This document shows positions 55,749 through 64,000 of a DNA stretch of 64,000 bases, in pieces. How positions within the stretch are numbered: the first letter of the stretch is position 1; each line of letters begins with the position of its first letter. Location: positions 33,442,025 to 33,506,024 of the forward strand of contig OX381714.1 in assembly GCA_947462335.1 (NCBI GenBank), written 5' to 3'. Source of the stretch: Harmothoe impar (lineage: Eukaryota > Annelida > Polychaeta > Phyllodocida > Polynoidae). Made by a program: the position numbers and the translations under genes. The notes beneath the pieces were generated by a model. It saw only the letters and a program-made list of their open reading frames with translations. It was not told the origin of the DNA and did no database searches.

Positions 55749-55780
55749 GATAGCCTTGGGTTTGTTGGCACTCTTCCAGG
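55749..55780 (+). CDS. candidate 32-base exon, plus strand
   Basis: Strong acceptor (TTTATTTCCTTTTATTTATA then TTTTTCCAAAG) and donor CTTCCAGG|GTAAGG. Two frames are open: DSLGFVGTLP, or IALGLLALFQ, the latter in phase with the possible donor of the glutamine-rich exon. That reading would give a hydrophobic C-terminal stretch. Unconfirmed. Confidence 0.3.
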
Positions 55781-56237
55781 GTAAGGGCAGTCTGCCAGTA
55801 GGTCACATGACTTAAGGTCAGAGGTCACGGTGCTGAGCTGGCCAATCAGGCGGCGACCTCTCCCCATGAAGGTCAAGGACACTAGCCAGGCATGCTTCCG
55901 CCAGCCCATCCTTCAGTGACAGACTCTCTGACATTAACTTAAAATCATAAAGTTCATTCGTATTAATTCCATTTCACTTAAACACACCACTGAGTCCTTT
56001 TGAACTCCCACTCAGGTTTATACTTGTGGTGGGAAAAATAAGAATAAAAACAAGAACAAACATAATGGGTATTTTGATAAACTTGAATTAAAAATTACTG
56101 CCCTGTTCTCTAGACTAGTTTACCAATCTATAAATATATCGGATATTTCTAAATATACCAATAGTGAGCTGTTGAAGTGCAATGGCGAGATTCAGAGGTG
56201 AGGAGAGGTGCCTCTTCCTTACACCCACCCTGCTCAG

Positions 56238-56420
56238 TGGGCGTTACACGAAGGTCTTGGGAGCAGCAGCAGATTCACACAAAAAGACGCTGACCTTTTT
56301 GACCAGATATTGAAGATTTCCATTGTAAAGGCCACGGCTCCAACCGTGTTCCGAGAACAGCTAAGGATGAGGTTTTTATATTTGGCTACTGTGAGAGTTG
56401 AGTATTATGTGAATCTTTAA
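56238..56420 (+). CDS. candidate terminal exon, plus strand
   Basis: Excellent acceptor (CTCTTCCTTACACCCACCCT then GCTCAG), then 60 codons to TAA. It includes RFTQKDADLFDQILKISIVK and TVFREQLRMRFLYLATVRVE, helix-forming and amphipathic. A possible internal donor is TCCATT|GTAAAG. Upstream an ATG in good context (GTGCAATGG at about 56,181) opens another frame across the same region for 43 codons. No polyadenylation signal is seen close by. Confidence 0.38.
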   Translation, partial: WALHEGLGSSSRFTQKDADLFDQILKISIVKATAPTVFREQLRMRFLYLATVRVEYYVNL

Positions 56421-56512
56421 ATTGCAGATTGCAAAATGAAAAAAACGATAATTATATCTGAGAATTAATTTACTCTAGTGACACTAGCACACAAATCTGA
56501 CACCTACGTTAA

Positions 56513-56665
56513 CCCTTTAAGGGCTGCATATTGCTTTGATGTGGCATGTAATTGTAGAAAGGAATCATCTATGCATGTAAGTTAGTCTTGTACTCGCAAA
56601 GGCTGCATATATGCACCATGACGACCAAAGGTATAAAGCATTAAAGAACTATGCGGTCCTCAAAC
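56513..56665. mobile_element. CCCTTTAAGG MITE, diverged
   Basis: TTAA then CCCTTTAAGGGCTGCATATT. The right side is AACTATGCGGTCCTC. The interior is shortened. Confidence 0.7.
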
Positions 56666-56789
56666 TTTTTCTGTGGTATACAGTGTTTTAGTTACCTTCG
56701 GTGTCAGAGGAGAACACCATGCCATGCCAGATATTATATCCATTTGATTATTGTCGAATTCTACATTGTATAAATATGTCATGAAATTA

Positions 56790-56856
56790 TAATTCTAACT
56801 TCCATTTCCTTTACTTTCCAGGTAAGCTGATGGTTTCTATTCTCACCTCTCTATAG
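56790..56856 (+). other. acceptor fused to donor (possible recursive splice site)
   Basis: A consensus branch site (TTCTAAC), an uninterrupted pyrimidine tract (TTCCATTTCCTTTACTTTCC) and AG are followed immediately by GTAAGC, so a zero-length exon is possible. Alternatively it is a last coding exon: in the phase left by 55,749-55,780 it reads KLMVSILTSL and stops at 56,854-56,856. Confidence 0.35.
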
Positions 56857-58524
56857 AAAGGTAGGCCGTATTTACATATTACTTTTATTTCTGACTCGAC
56901 ACCTCGGGAAAAGTCAGAGCCTACATCCACGAAAAACCACCTTTGTTTTATGACACACTATTTGACACCCAAATTGATTGAAATATCATCATAGCAATGG
57001 TTTGTATTTCCTCGCCTGAATTTAGTTGATAGAAAGTCCGAGGTGGGCGCCACTGTACAGTGCCTGCCGAGTAGCTCGTCCATAGTTAGTTCTAGTCATG
57101 TCTCCTAGGAGGTACCAGTGTATGGTGTGGACAGTGTAACTAGTATTGCCTTACATGTAGTATAGATCTACACCTGTGTGACCTGCGGGTAGCTGCATAA
57201 TGCCCCATAATGTAGTACTGACATAGATAGCACACCAAACTTAGCCAAATAGATGGGGAAAAGCAAAGGACTTTATATACTTGATTGATCCTTCAAATTC
57301 AAAAGTTTATAAATTTCTTTGACAAGACACAACGTGATAAAATGAAGTGCCTTGGTGGACAGATCTGTAATATGCCGGCTGCCAGCTCACCCTATATACC
57401 ACCTTAGTGTATTACAGTAATGTGTGCTCCCTCTGGGGGAGAGGTATGTGCCCGGGGGTCCTTGAAAGTACACCACCCTAAATTTTGGTACCCTTATAAA
57501 TGGGGAGGGATTATCTACAAGGGAGCCGTTGTAAAAGTATGTGGTTAGCAAGAGTACCTCTTTCCTGGGCATAAGCATAATTTAGTAAGTTTTTTAAGGG
57601 CAAATCTAGCAGAAAGGTACACTTTTTAATCGATATTGGCAGGGAAATCCTCCCTTTCTCCGGCATTTGCCAAAAAGCACAAAATCTGTGAATGCCTCAG
57701 AAAAATGACTTAAAGATAATGCATCCCTTAGTTATAGGGGGACTGAGAGGGCCCGTTCAGAGTGCCCAAAAGGGACCCTCTTTCCCTGGCAGTTCAGGGT
57801 TTTATGAATGTACAACGACCTGTATACTAAAGCTGTGACTGTGAGGACTAGTCCCCCGGTGAGGCACCAGATGGCAGTAGGGTGTTTACCTGCCGCAGAT
57901 ACTACTCTGCTATACTACTGACAAGGGACCCTGTGAGGAGCACCCACAGGCTATTGGTAGTACTGTACAAAACTGTGCTTTTGACATCAATGTATCTAAA
58001 ATGGGGTCTCTTAGTGGAGAAAGTATTACATGTACATACTTGTATTGGCATCCCGGCCTGCTTTAAGAATTTTGTGAGGTTTAGTCATTTCACATATAGC
58101 TTTACTTGTACGATTTCTTGGAAGACGCATGGTGCATCCATGCATCATGACGTCAAATGCCATAAGTGCATTAAATTGACGCCTTTTGTGACCCTTAAAG
58201 GGTTAAATCGGCTTTTTAGAGTGGAAATTAAGTATGTTAGTAGTGCTTCTCCTGTATTGTAGATGTACATACACAGCGTCCACTTGGTGGTGCCTCGTGT
58301 AGACAGCATGTAGTGGAGTGTACAGAGATGTCAGTAGCAGCATCTACGTCTCATGTAATACCCAATAACCATAAGGTTAACGACTCTTGGGTTAAGATAT
58401 AGCACTTGGTGCTATGGACTGACTGGGTCGGAGATGGTAACCATGGCAGCATTGGTCTCGGTAGGTGTTTAGCCTGGGTTGTAATCTTCCTCCGGTTGAT
58501 GCCCATGCTGTGTGCCCACCTGAG
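56857..58524. other. unique DNA with one MITE end
   Basis: At 58,140-58,205 TGCATCATGACGTCAAATGC to GACCCTTAAAGGG and TTAA is the right half of a CCCTTTAAGG MITE. Near 57,420-57,450 both strands carry excellent splice sites around the same 30 bases. I call no exon there. Confidence 0.4.
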
Positions 58525-58585
58525 GTCTGAACCGGCGTACTACTGGTACTTACAATATAAACAGGAGAAAATAAACATAAGAAAA
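58525..58585 (+). CDS. candidate 61-base exon with consensus donor
   Basis: Acceptor after GTAATCTTCCTCCGGTTGAT...CCACCTGAG and donor ATAAGAAAA|GTAAGT. Reads SEPAYYWYLQYKQEKINIRK, phase 2 to 0. The aromatic- and Lys-rich sequence is not recognised. The surrounding frame is open on both sides, so the splice limits rest on site quality. Confidence 0.38.
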
Positions 58586-58841
58586 GTAAGTGTTCAAAAT
58601 GTGTCGGAAAAGTGTATCCCCTATTCTTGGCATTGGCTCATTCAGATTTAGAGCCGAAAACTAAATATTTAGATGCTACAATTCTTGATACAAAGTGTGT
58701 GCTTTATGTATTAAGCTAAAAGTCCGGTAAGGGGTATGGTGTAGTCCTAGATGTCACAGGGAAATATGATACATATTATATAGCTCCTGGCACTGATAGT
58801 AAAGATAACACATCATAGATTCATGTGTCCCCTATCCGTAG

Positions 58842-58898
58842 GCGGAGGCTGCAGTGGGGTGACCCTGTCATTTATCTACCTGCACGGTACTCTTCTGG
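58842..58898 (+). CDS. candidate 57-base exon, both splice sites strong
   Basis: Acceptor TCATGTGTCCCCTATCCGTAG and donor CTCTTCTGG|GTAAGT. Two frames are open: RRLQWGDPVIYLPARYSS (phase 2 to 2) or GGCSGVTLSFIYLHGTLL (phase 1 to 1). In both readings the exon is symmetric, so skipping would preserve frame. It does not join 58,525-58,585 in phase without another exon. Confidence 0.42.
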
Positions 58899-60550
58899 GT
58901 AAGTAAGTAGTGATATTAATTTCCATTTGCGATACCCAAGCCTTCACTATGATAAACATCTTTTCTGTATCGCGTGTAATTGTTACTTCGCAGATTGAAA
59001 AAAGGTGTGAGATTCTTGTTTGGAAATGAAATATAGATCGGTAAGGTAGCAGAGGTGGCACAGTATATTGCTATTTATATATTGCAGGGATGTGTCGGCT
59101 AGGGCTGTATATCTATTATTGATTACCTTCTATTCACTGAAAGGAGAACACATAATGAATATTGCAGCTCATCCACAGACAGCTTCTATGTCATCACATC
59201 TGCCACTACACAACGTATAAATGCAGACCAATAGCAAAGCTATTGATTTTGACATTTTCAAAAAACAGGAGCATGCTTGCATAGTATTTTCGTTTGTAGG
59301 CAGTCACATTAAGCATTTCTAGATTTTAGTAATGCCTTTTTGTTCCATTAGAAAACGTATTATTTATCAAGAATTCCATCGATCATATAGGGGGAATTCC
59401 CTAGATTAGTTTTAATAACCCAGAAAATGAAATTCGCAGAGGGGTCTTCCCTGCATCGGTGCTTGCATTTGGAATTTACTGGAATTAAATCTGCTTATAA
59501 ATGAAGTGTCCATTTAAGTGTATTTAATTTACTTTAAATGCAAACATTCATGCTGTGCTTGTTAATCAATGAAAGTGGTATATCCTGGTCCACTGGCCCC
59601 CATAAAGGGCTGCACAAGGCCCCCACAGAAAGCACGTGTTGGGCCAGGCCTACTAACAGGTATCTAGGTTATGGTGAGTGATGGGAGCAGCACGTGCCTA
59701 GTCTGACCCGACCTTCCATCCGTTGTGGCTTCATGAGGCCCTACAGCCCATGACCTTGTTTACCTCCAGCTGAGGTTCTTCTAGCAGAGGTTCTACAAGA
59801 ACCTACAAGAACCTACACAAAGGGCATAACTAGCCATCTATAGTATAGCAACACTAACACCTACTTTACACTCAGTAGCCCATGCACGTATTCTGAGGGG
59901 CGGATTCGGCATACGTTCCCCCTTTTTGGCCTTTTTAATGTACACATTTTTTGAGTGGTTTTTGAACAACAGTCCGTCCCCATTCAAATTCTTGGATCTG
60001 CCCCTGCCTACCGCTGATGAAAAAGTCTTAATAAGCTCTATTCTGAATAGGTAGAACAGAAGGAGCCTGGCAATTCACTATGGCTTCTCAGGTGGCTTCA
60101 ATATGTTTACAGTACAGGCCATACAAGATCCGCAAGATCCTGACATAAGATCATGCCCCATAGAAACAACACTGACCTCTAGGCACTGCCCATAGAAGTG
60201 CCAACCCCTGCACACTGTGTCCCAGATTCTGGAGTAATACATCAGTAGGGTTGGAGTGAGCTGGTAGTTAATTATGGCTTCACAGCTGGCTTCAATATCT
60301 GAAGATGTAGGCTGGTTTACTTACAGTGGAGAGATTGTCCAACAACTGGACGGCTCACCGGAAGCTGCAATGTATACATACCCTTTCCACTAACTGTCTT
60401 TGTAAAAGGCATTGCATCACTTTACTTTGCCAAAGATGCTCAAGCATACGAAAGCGTTCACTGTATTTAAGTTTGCAAAACGTGTAGGAGAAGGTCCTTT
60501 GTGAATATATGTGTGTAATGAGTACTATGTGAAGTAGGATTGTAATGTAA
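58899..60550. other. unique DNA with a hAT-like remnant and a duplication
   Basis: 59,896-60,007 has GGGGCGGATTCGGCATACG at the left and TTGGATCTGCCCCTG at the right, a diverged relative of 27,087-27,267. GGCTTCNCAGNTGGCTTCAATAT occurs at about 60,080 and 60,270, an old duplication. A GGTTATG|GTGAGT donor near 59,671 has a possible 43-base exon that I do not call. Confidence 0.45.
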
Positions 60551-60709
60551 TACAGTAAAATCTCGTTATAAGGAGGGCATTGGGACCAGACAAATTTGCT
60601 CCTTGTAAGCATTACTAAAGAGACAGAAAACTGACTATTGTGTCTATGGAAACGTGCACCTTATCATAGGAAGTTCCTCCGATCAGCCTTCATTATAACG
60701 AGATGTCAT
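60551..60709. mobile_element. TACAGTAAAATCTCGTTATA MITE
   Basis: Left end TACAGTAAAATCTCGTTATA. Right end CATTATAACGAGATGTCA. About 160 bp. It resembles short inverted-repeat elements with CTCGTTATAA ends seen in many animals. Confidence 0.6.
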
Positions 60710-61590
60710 CGACTAGAATATTAAAGAAGCCCAAGTTATTTGAGACACATTGATGGTTCTGTGAGATAACCTTGAGCTGTATACATATCAGTGGTTGTAA
60801 GCTGAGAAAAAATAAAGGCACAAACCAACTACTATAAACCAGTTTTATGTACGTGATGGTAATTTCCTGCGTTAACACACGCTGGGTTATGTAAAGTGGT
60901 GGAAAAAACAAAACTAATTTGAGCAGGTTTTACATTGGATTGACAGGCTAACCCACCTTTGAGTGAATAACAAACAGCTGGCCTCATCTAGTGAGAACAC
61001 CTGACAGCTTTTCACCCTCTCACTCCTCTGTTCACACCCGCCTCCCGCCCCCATACATCACTTGGGCAAAACAACCTAAAGACCCCACCTGGCACTATTG
61101 CCATGGAGGAATGGCCACTGTTAAAACCACTTCTTTTCCTGCTACGGTCGGGCTCTAACCAACAGCATGCAGCCACCAGCAGAAACAGTGTTTGTTTTTA
61201 TAAATCAATGTATTTGATTTGTGAGCCACTCTTTGGGCATGTTTCTCAATTCCCAACCAGTAAACAGGCTCTATGTAGCTGTGTGGGCAATTCTGAGCAG
61301 CTCCCCAGACTTGTGTGAGGAAATCCTATTCTGGATATGGCTTCCCTTAGAAGAAACACGGCTACTATAGAAAGGCCCTTCTCTGAGTAGCTCTGAGCAG
61401 CTCTCTCTATGAGTAGGCCTGCTAGAAGACAATCTTAGAGGATTAAGCCGTGTGATCTAACCTTTACCAGTGAGCAGCTCTCTCTCTCTATGGGGTGTGA
61501 CTAGATGTGGAGTATAATACTACTAGAGATGTGGACATTATACCATGTAGGATTACTCTCATTGGAGCAGCACTACCGTGATCAACTCAC
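60710..61590. other. unique DNA, no gene seen
   Basis: Plus-strand small open frames (for example 61,103-61,318) lack splice support. Repeated CTCTCTATGAGTAGG-like and GAGCAGCTCTCTCT words occur near 61,390-61,490. Confidence 0.4.
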
Positions 61591-61751
61591 CTGCAGCTGT
61601 AAGCCTATACACTGCCCGGTCCCAAGAAGGGACTATACCCAGCCGCCATTTTGTTGGCCATTTTGAAAGGAATTCCCACCAAAATTGCGGTTCACTGGTT
61701 ACAGTTTTGGAGTCCAGAACACAAGCAACCAGCTCACTGCTGGTTACAGTC
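61591..61751 (-). CDS. candidate 161-base exon, minus strand, strong splice sites
   Basis: Acceptor GAGAGCTGTTTGCTTGTCTATGGCAG and consensus donor GCTGCAG|GTGAGT. One frame gives 53 codons, phase 2 to 1, with TVTSSELVACVLDSKTVTSE, then FWWEFLSKWPTKWRLGIVPS and WDRAVYRLTAA. TVTSSE/TVTSEP is a small internal repeat, and Trp is unusually frequent (six). Normal animal exon length. Family unknown. The antisense strand is also open for 60 codons. Confidence 0.45.
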
Positions 61752-61986
61752 CTGCCATAGACAAGCAAACAGCTCTCCGGCCAATCAGAATATTTCTTAC
61801 AAATGTATGCAAATTTCGAAGTGAGCAGTGCATGCCATCGACAGCTGATGCCAGACTATTGTAAGGCCTGACTGAGGCTTCATAGTGAGCAGGTCTAGAG
61901 CAAGGTTGAGGAGCTCATCTACTCACTAACATGCTGATATATGATGACTTCGAGAATTTTGTAGAGCCCGCATTGAGGGTTTGGTT

Positions 61987-62012
61987 CGCGTATAACCCGC
62001 GGGTTATACGCG
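61987..62012. repeat. perfect 26-bp palindrome
   Basis: CGCGTATAACCCG and its exact complement CGGGTTATACGCG meet without a spacer. It is the ACCGTAAAACCTCG-family terminal word (GCGTATAA) placed head to head, followed by GGGAATTTACAGTA. Probably two element ends fused after deletion of the interior. Confidence 0.9.
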
Positions 62013-62414
62013 GGAATTTACAGTAGATATGCGACTAGTTTTGGCCCGGGGTTTTGGTCACAAACAGTAAGGTTTGGTGACTGAGGGAATTGCCTGTCTG
62101 CCGGAAGTGAACAGTGCCTACTCCAAGACATGCAAGGAAACGAGGCAATCAGTGCTCAGCTTCTATGAGGACCCTTTCCTTCACAGTAAGATCCTGTCAG
62201 ACAGAAAGCTTCCCCTCCCCTTGGTGACAACGTCACTAGCTGCAGGTAGACTAAGTATAGACATGCTAGAGCAATTACTGTCCGTAAGAAACAGCAGCCA
62301 CTGAAGCCCTTAAGAAGTGACCTTCTGTGCCAAAGCAATATCGCCATAGGGTGCCACTTCTACAGGTGTTAGCCAGGGTGTTTCTGAACACACAAACTGT
62401 CCCAGCAGGTTGTC
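62013..62414. other. unique DNA, no gene seen
   Basis: A plus frame from 62,074 is open for 76 codons, without usable splice sites on both sides. Nothing else recognised. Confidence 0.35.
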
Positions 62415-62535
62415 TGTATAGTACTTAGTGAGCATAAAAGCTGAGATAGTTCCTCCAATTAATTGGCAATCACATAAACTCCTGTATAATACCTAGTAAG
62501 CTCAAAAACTGAGGTAGTTCCTTGAATTAATTGGT
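62415..62535. repeat. 68-bp tandem duplication, 2 copies
   Basis: TGTATAGTACTTAGTGAGC...TTCCTCCAATTAATTGG recurs 68 bases later as TGTATAATACCTAGTAAGC...TTCCTTGAATTAATTGG, about 85 percent alike by eye. Confidence 0.75.
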
Positions 62536-63172
62536 ATTCATTTAAAACACCACTGTAATCATACCAGGAAAGGATTTGTAAATGATTTAATTCTATAATT
62601 ATCATAGTTGTTATTCTAATTGCTTTTCCAATGATATTAATTGATTTTTTTGGGGTATTAAATCTGATAGGACATAGATGTATATACGATAGAATCAGAA
62701 ATTCATTGGTGAGGATGGACATTGATTATATTTGGGAATACGACCCCTCTAGAACCCAAAAAGTGTATGTGTGCCTTTTGGTGTTTAATTTTAATGTGCA
62801 TTATTCTGTGTTGGTACTGGCAACAGGGAATTATGTAAGAGCTTGTGTCAGATGTGTCAAATTTATTCAAGAGCAGCGACAACAATTAATAGGGAAACTC
62901 TGCAGTCCCTCAAGCAGACAGCTGCAATGATCCGTACCTTATTCTGGGACCTCAGCGTATGACTCGAAGCCACCAGAAATAAAGGTTAACTCAGTAAAAC
63001 GCAATCCCAATTTGAAACAACGGTTCAGGAAAAAGCACATGGTAAATGTGTCTGTGCCTGTTTTGAGCGGCCTTAGTGCTCTCATTATGCCGTACTTGTT
63101 GTTTAAACTGGGTAATTACAGACAAGATGTGTTTTATTTCCACATTAATCAGCGCAGTGCTTAGCCCTTTAA
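62536..63172. other. unique DNA, no gene seen
   Basis: A plus-strand segment near 62,850-62,930 is open in two frames (KFIQEQRQQLIGKLC, or a frame with ETLQSLKQTAAMI). No clean donor, so not called. Confidence 0.35.
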
Positions 63173-63540
63173 CCCTTTAAGGATGGATGTCGCATAAATA
63201 TGACATTTGTCATCATGATGCACCAATACAGCCCCGACGAGTGACTCGCCGGTGCTGCCTTGGTGCATCATGCCGATCCTTTGGGAGCGTCTCAACCCCG
63301 TAGGGTTGGCATGATGCTAGAAAGCAGCACTGGCGAGTTACCCACCAGGGCTGCATTTATGCATCATGACGACCAAGGACATTATGCATTCATGCATCGT
63401 GCTGAACCTACTGGGGTTTAGACATTTAAGAAAGGTCGGCATGATGCATGAATGTAGCGAGTTGACTGGCCAGGGATGCATTCATGTAACATGACGATAA
63501 AGGGCATAGCTCATTAAAGCACTGTGCGCCCCTTAAAGGG
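63173..63540. mobile_element. CCCTTTAAGG MITE, longest copy (368 bp)
   Basis: Ends CCCTTTAAGGATGGATGTCG and GCGCCCCTTAAAGGG. The interior repeats ATGATGCACC, TGGTGCATCATGCCGA and TTCATGCATCATG with near palindromes such as GACGAGTGACTCGCCGG. It looks like two family members partly fused. Confidence 0.82.
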
Positions 63541-63844
63541 TTCGGCCTGTTATTACCTGCCAACACTTGGTGTTGAAACCTTTCTTAGTTGACTTATGTT
63601 GGTGCGGCAAGTCGAGTAATAATGGACTGCCGTAATGGTTCATTCAGTTGTAATGGTTTTCGGTTAAATATGGCACTTTGCATCAAATTTGACCATGCCA
63701 AACTTAGGTTGTACGTGACCTGGTGGTACCCCACTTCAAAGAAACAAAAGAAGACATGTACATGTACTATATTCACTGCCATGTGAGATAAAGGGCACCC
63801 ATGCAATTACCTCCTCTCCCCGTCTGCTAAGTTGTTGTCCACAG
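63541..63844. other. unique DNA before the last exon candidate
   Basis: AT-rich sequence ending in the strong acceptor of the next feature. Nothing else recognised. Confidence 0.4.
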
Positions 63845-63949
63845 GTAGAAATTGCTGCCTGGCAAGGCCCTTCTTCCTGCTGAGTTACTCCTATTATTGG
63901 GGCTTCCTGCCAAGTTTCTCACACCATGTCCCATTATCGGGACTTCCTG
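63845..63949 (+). CDS. candidate 105-base exon, plus strand
   Basis: Excellent acceptor (CCTCCTCTCCCCGTCTGCTA...TTGTTGTCCACAG) and donor CTTCCTG|GTGAGT. One frame is open, reading RNCCLARPFFLLSYSYYWGF then LPSFSHHVPLSGLP, phase 1 to 1. The segment contains an imperfect repeat of about 38 bases beginning CTTCCTGCTGAGTTACTCC, which may be the first units of an array beyond the window, so a repeat origin is an alternative. Confidence 0.38.
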
Positions 63950-64000
63950 GTGAGTTAGTTTACCGTGCCTTCGTCAGCTTTGCTCCCCAAACACAGGTAT

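Noticed and set aside
57410..57450. Exon candidates on both strands over the same 30 bases
   Set aside because: Good splice sites on both strands cannot both be real, and the segments are too short to choose between.
1..64000. tRNA, rRNA or telomeric repeats
   Set aside because: No cloverleaf A and B boxes, rRNA-like blocks or (TTAGGG)n were seen. The TTTAGGG words in the first array are part of the 51-bp unit.

Overview
The window looks like nuclear DNA of an animal, most likely a marine invertebrate. Coding sequence is sparse and broken into short pieces. Tandem arrays and small inverted-repeat transposons dominate. There is no operon structure, rRNA, tRNA or CRISPR array that I can see. 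A short SINE-type tail ending in (AATC)n near 38.25 kb resembles tails I associate with mollusc genomes, so a mollusc or another lophotrochozoan is my best guess. No gene is diagnostic enough to settle it.

The only strong protein-coding segment is a plus-strand exon at 53,508-54,683. It encodes a disordered protein with one pure glutamine tract, one Gln/His tract, two copies of a basic-Ser module and a Ser/Thr-Pro-rich tail containing a DSG-type phosphodegron-like motif. I do not recognise the family.

The other coding entries are candidate exons. Each is an open segment of 32-300 bases between a plausible acceptor and either a donor or an in-frame stop. They occur on both strands, so at least two genes, or one gene plus decoys, may share the region. 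I list them with modest confidence because decoys clearly exist here: some segments with excellent splice sites have stops in every frame, and some are open on both strands. The best of them are at 2,045-2,162 (-), 28,307-28,467 (-), 43,687-43,938 (-), 44,950-45,079 (-), 46,753-46,862 (-), 58,842-58,898 (+), 61,591-61,751 (-) and 63,845-63,949 (+).

Layout. 0-1 kb is a 51-bp minisatellite. 4.3-9 kb is a chain of one inverted-repeat element and four tandem arrays (65, 128, 130 and about 40 bp). 10.6-18.3 kb holds MITEs, a 50-bp array, a pyrimidine tract, a second locus of the 128-bp repeat and a 47-bp array. 19.7-36 kb is MITE-rich intron-like or intergenic DNA, with 32-bp and 38-bp arrays and two TA-flanked or nested elements. 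37-51 kb is the densest in candidate exons, mixed with 40-bp and 44-bp arrays, a 1.04-kb TA-flanked element, a foldback element and a C17/G15 hairpin. 51-64 kb holds the glutamine-rich exon, further candidate exons and more MITEs.

At least six MITE families recur. One has TTAA flanks and CCCTTTAAGG ends, one has ACCGTAAAACCTCG ends, one has GGGAACGTTCACAAATGACG ends, one has TACTGTAAACG ends, one has CAGGGGCGGATCC ends with 5-bp target duplications, and one has CAGGGTTGCCAC ends. Nested insertions give their relative ages in several places.
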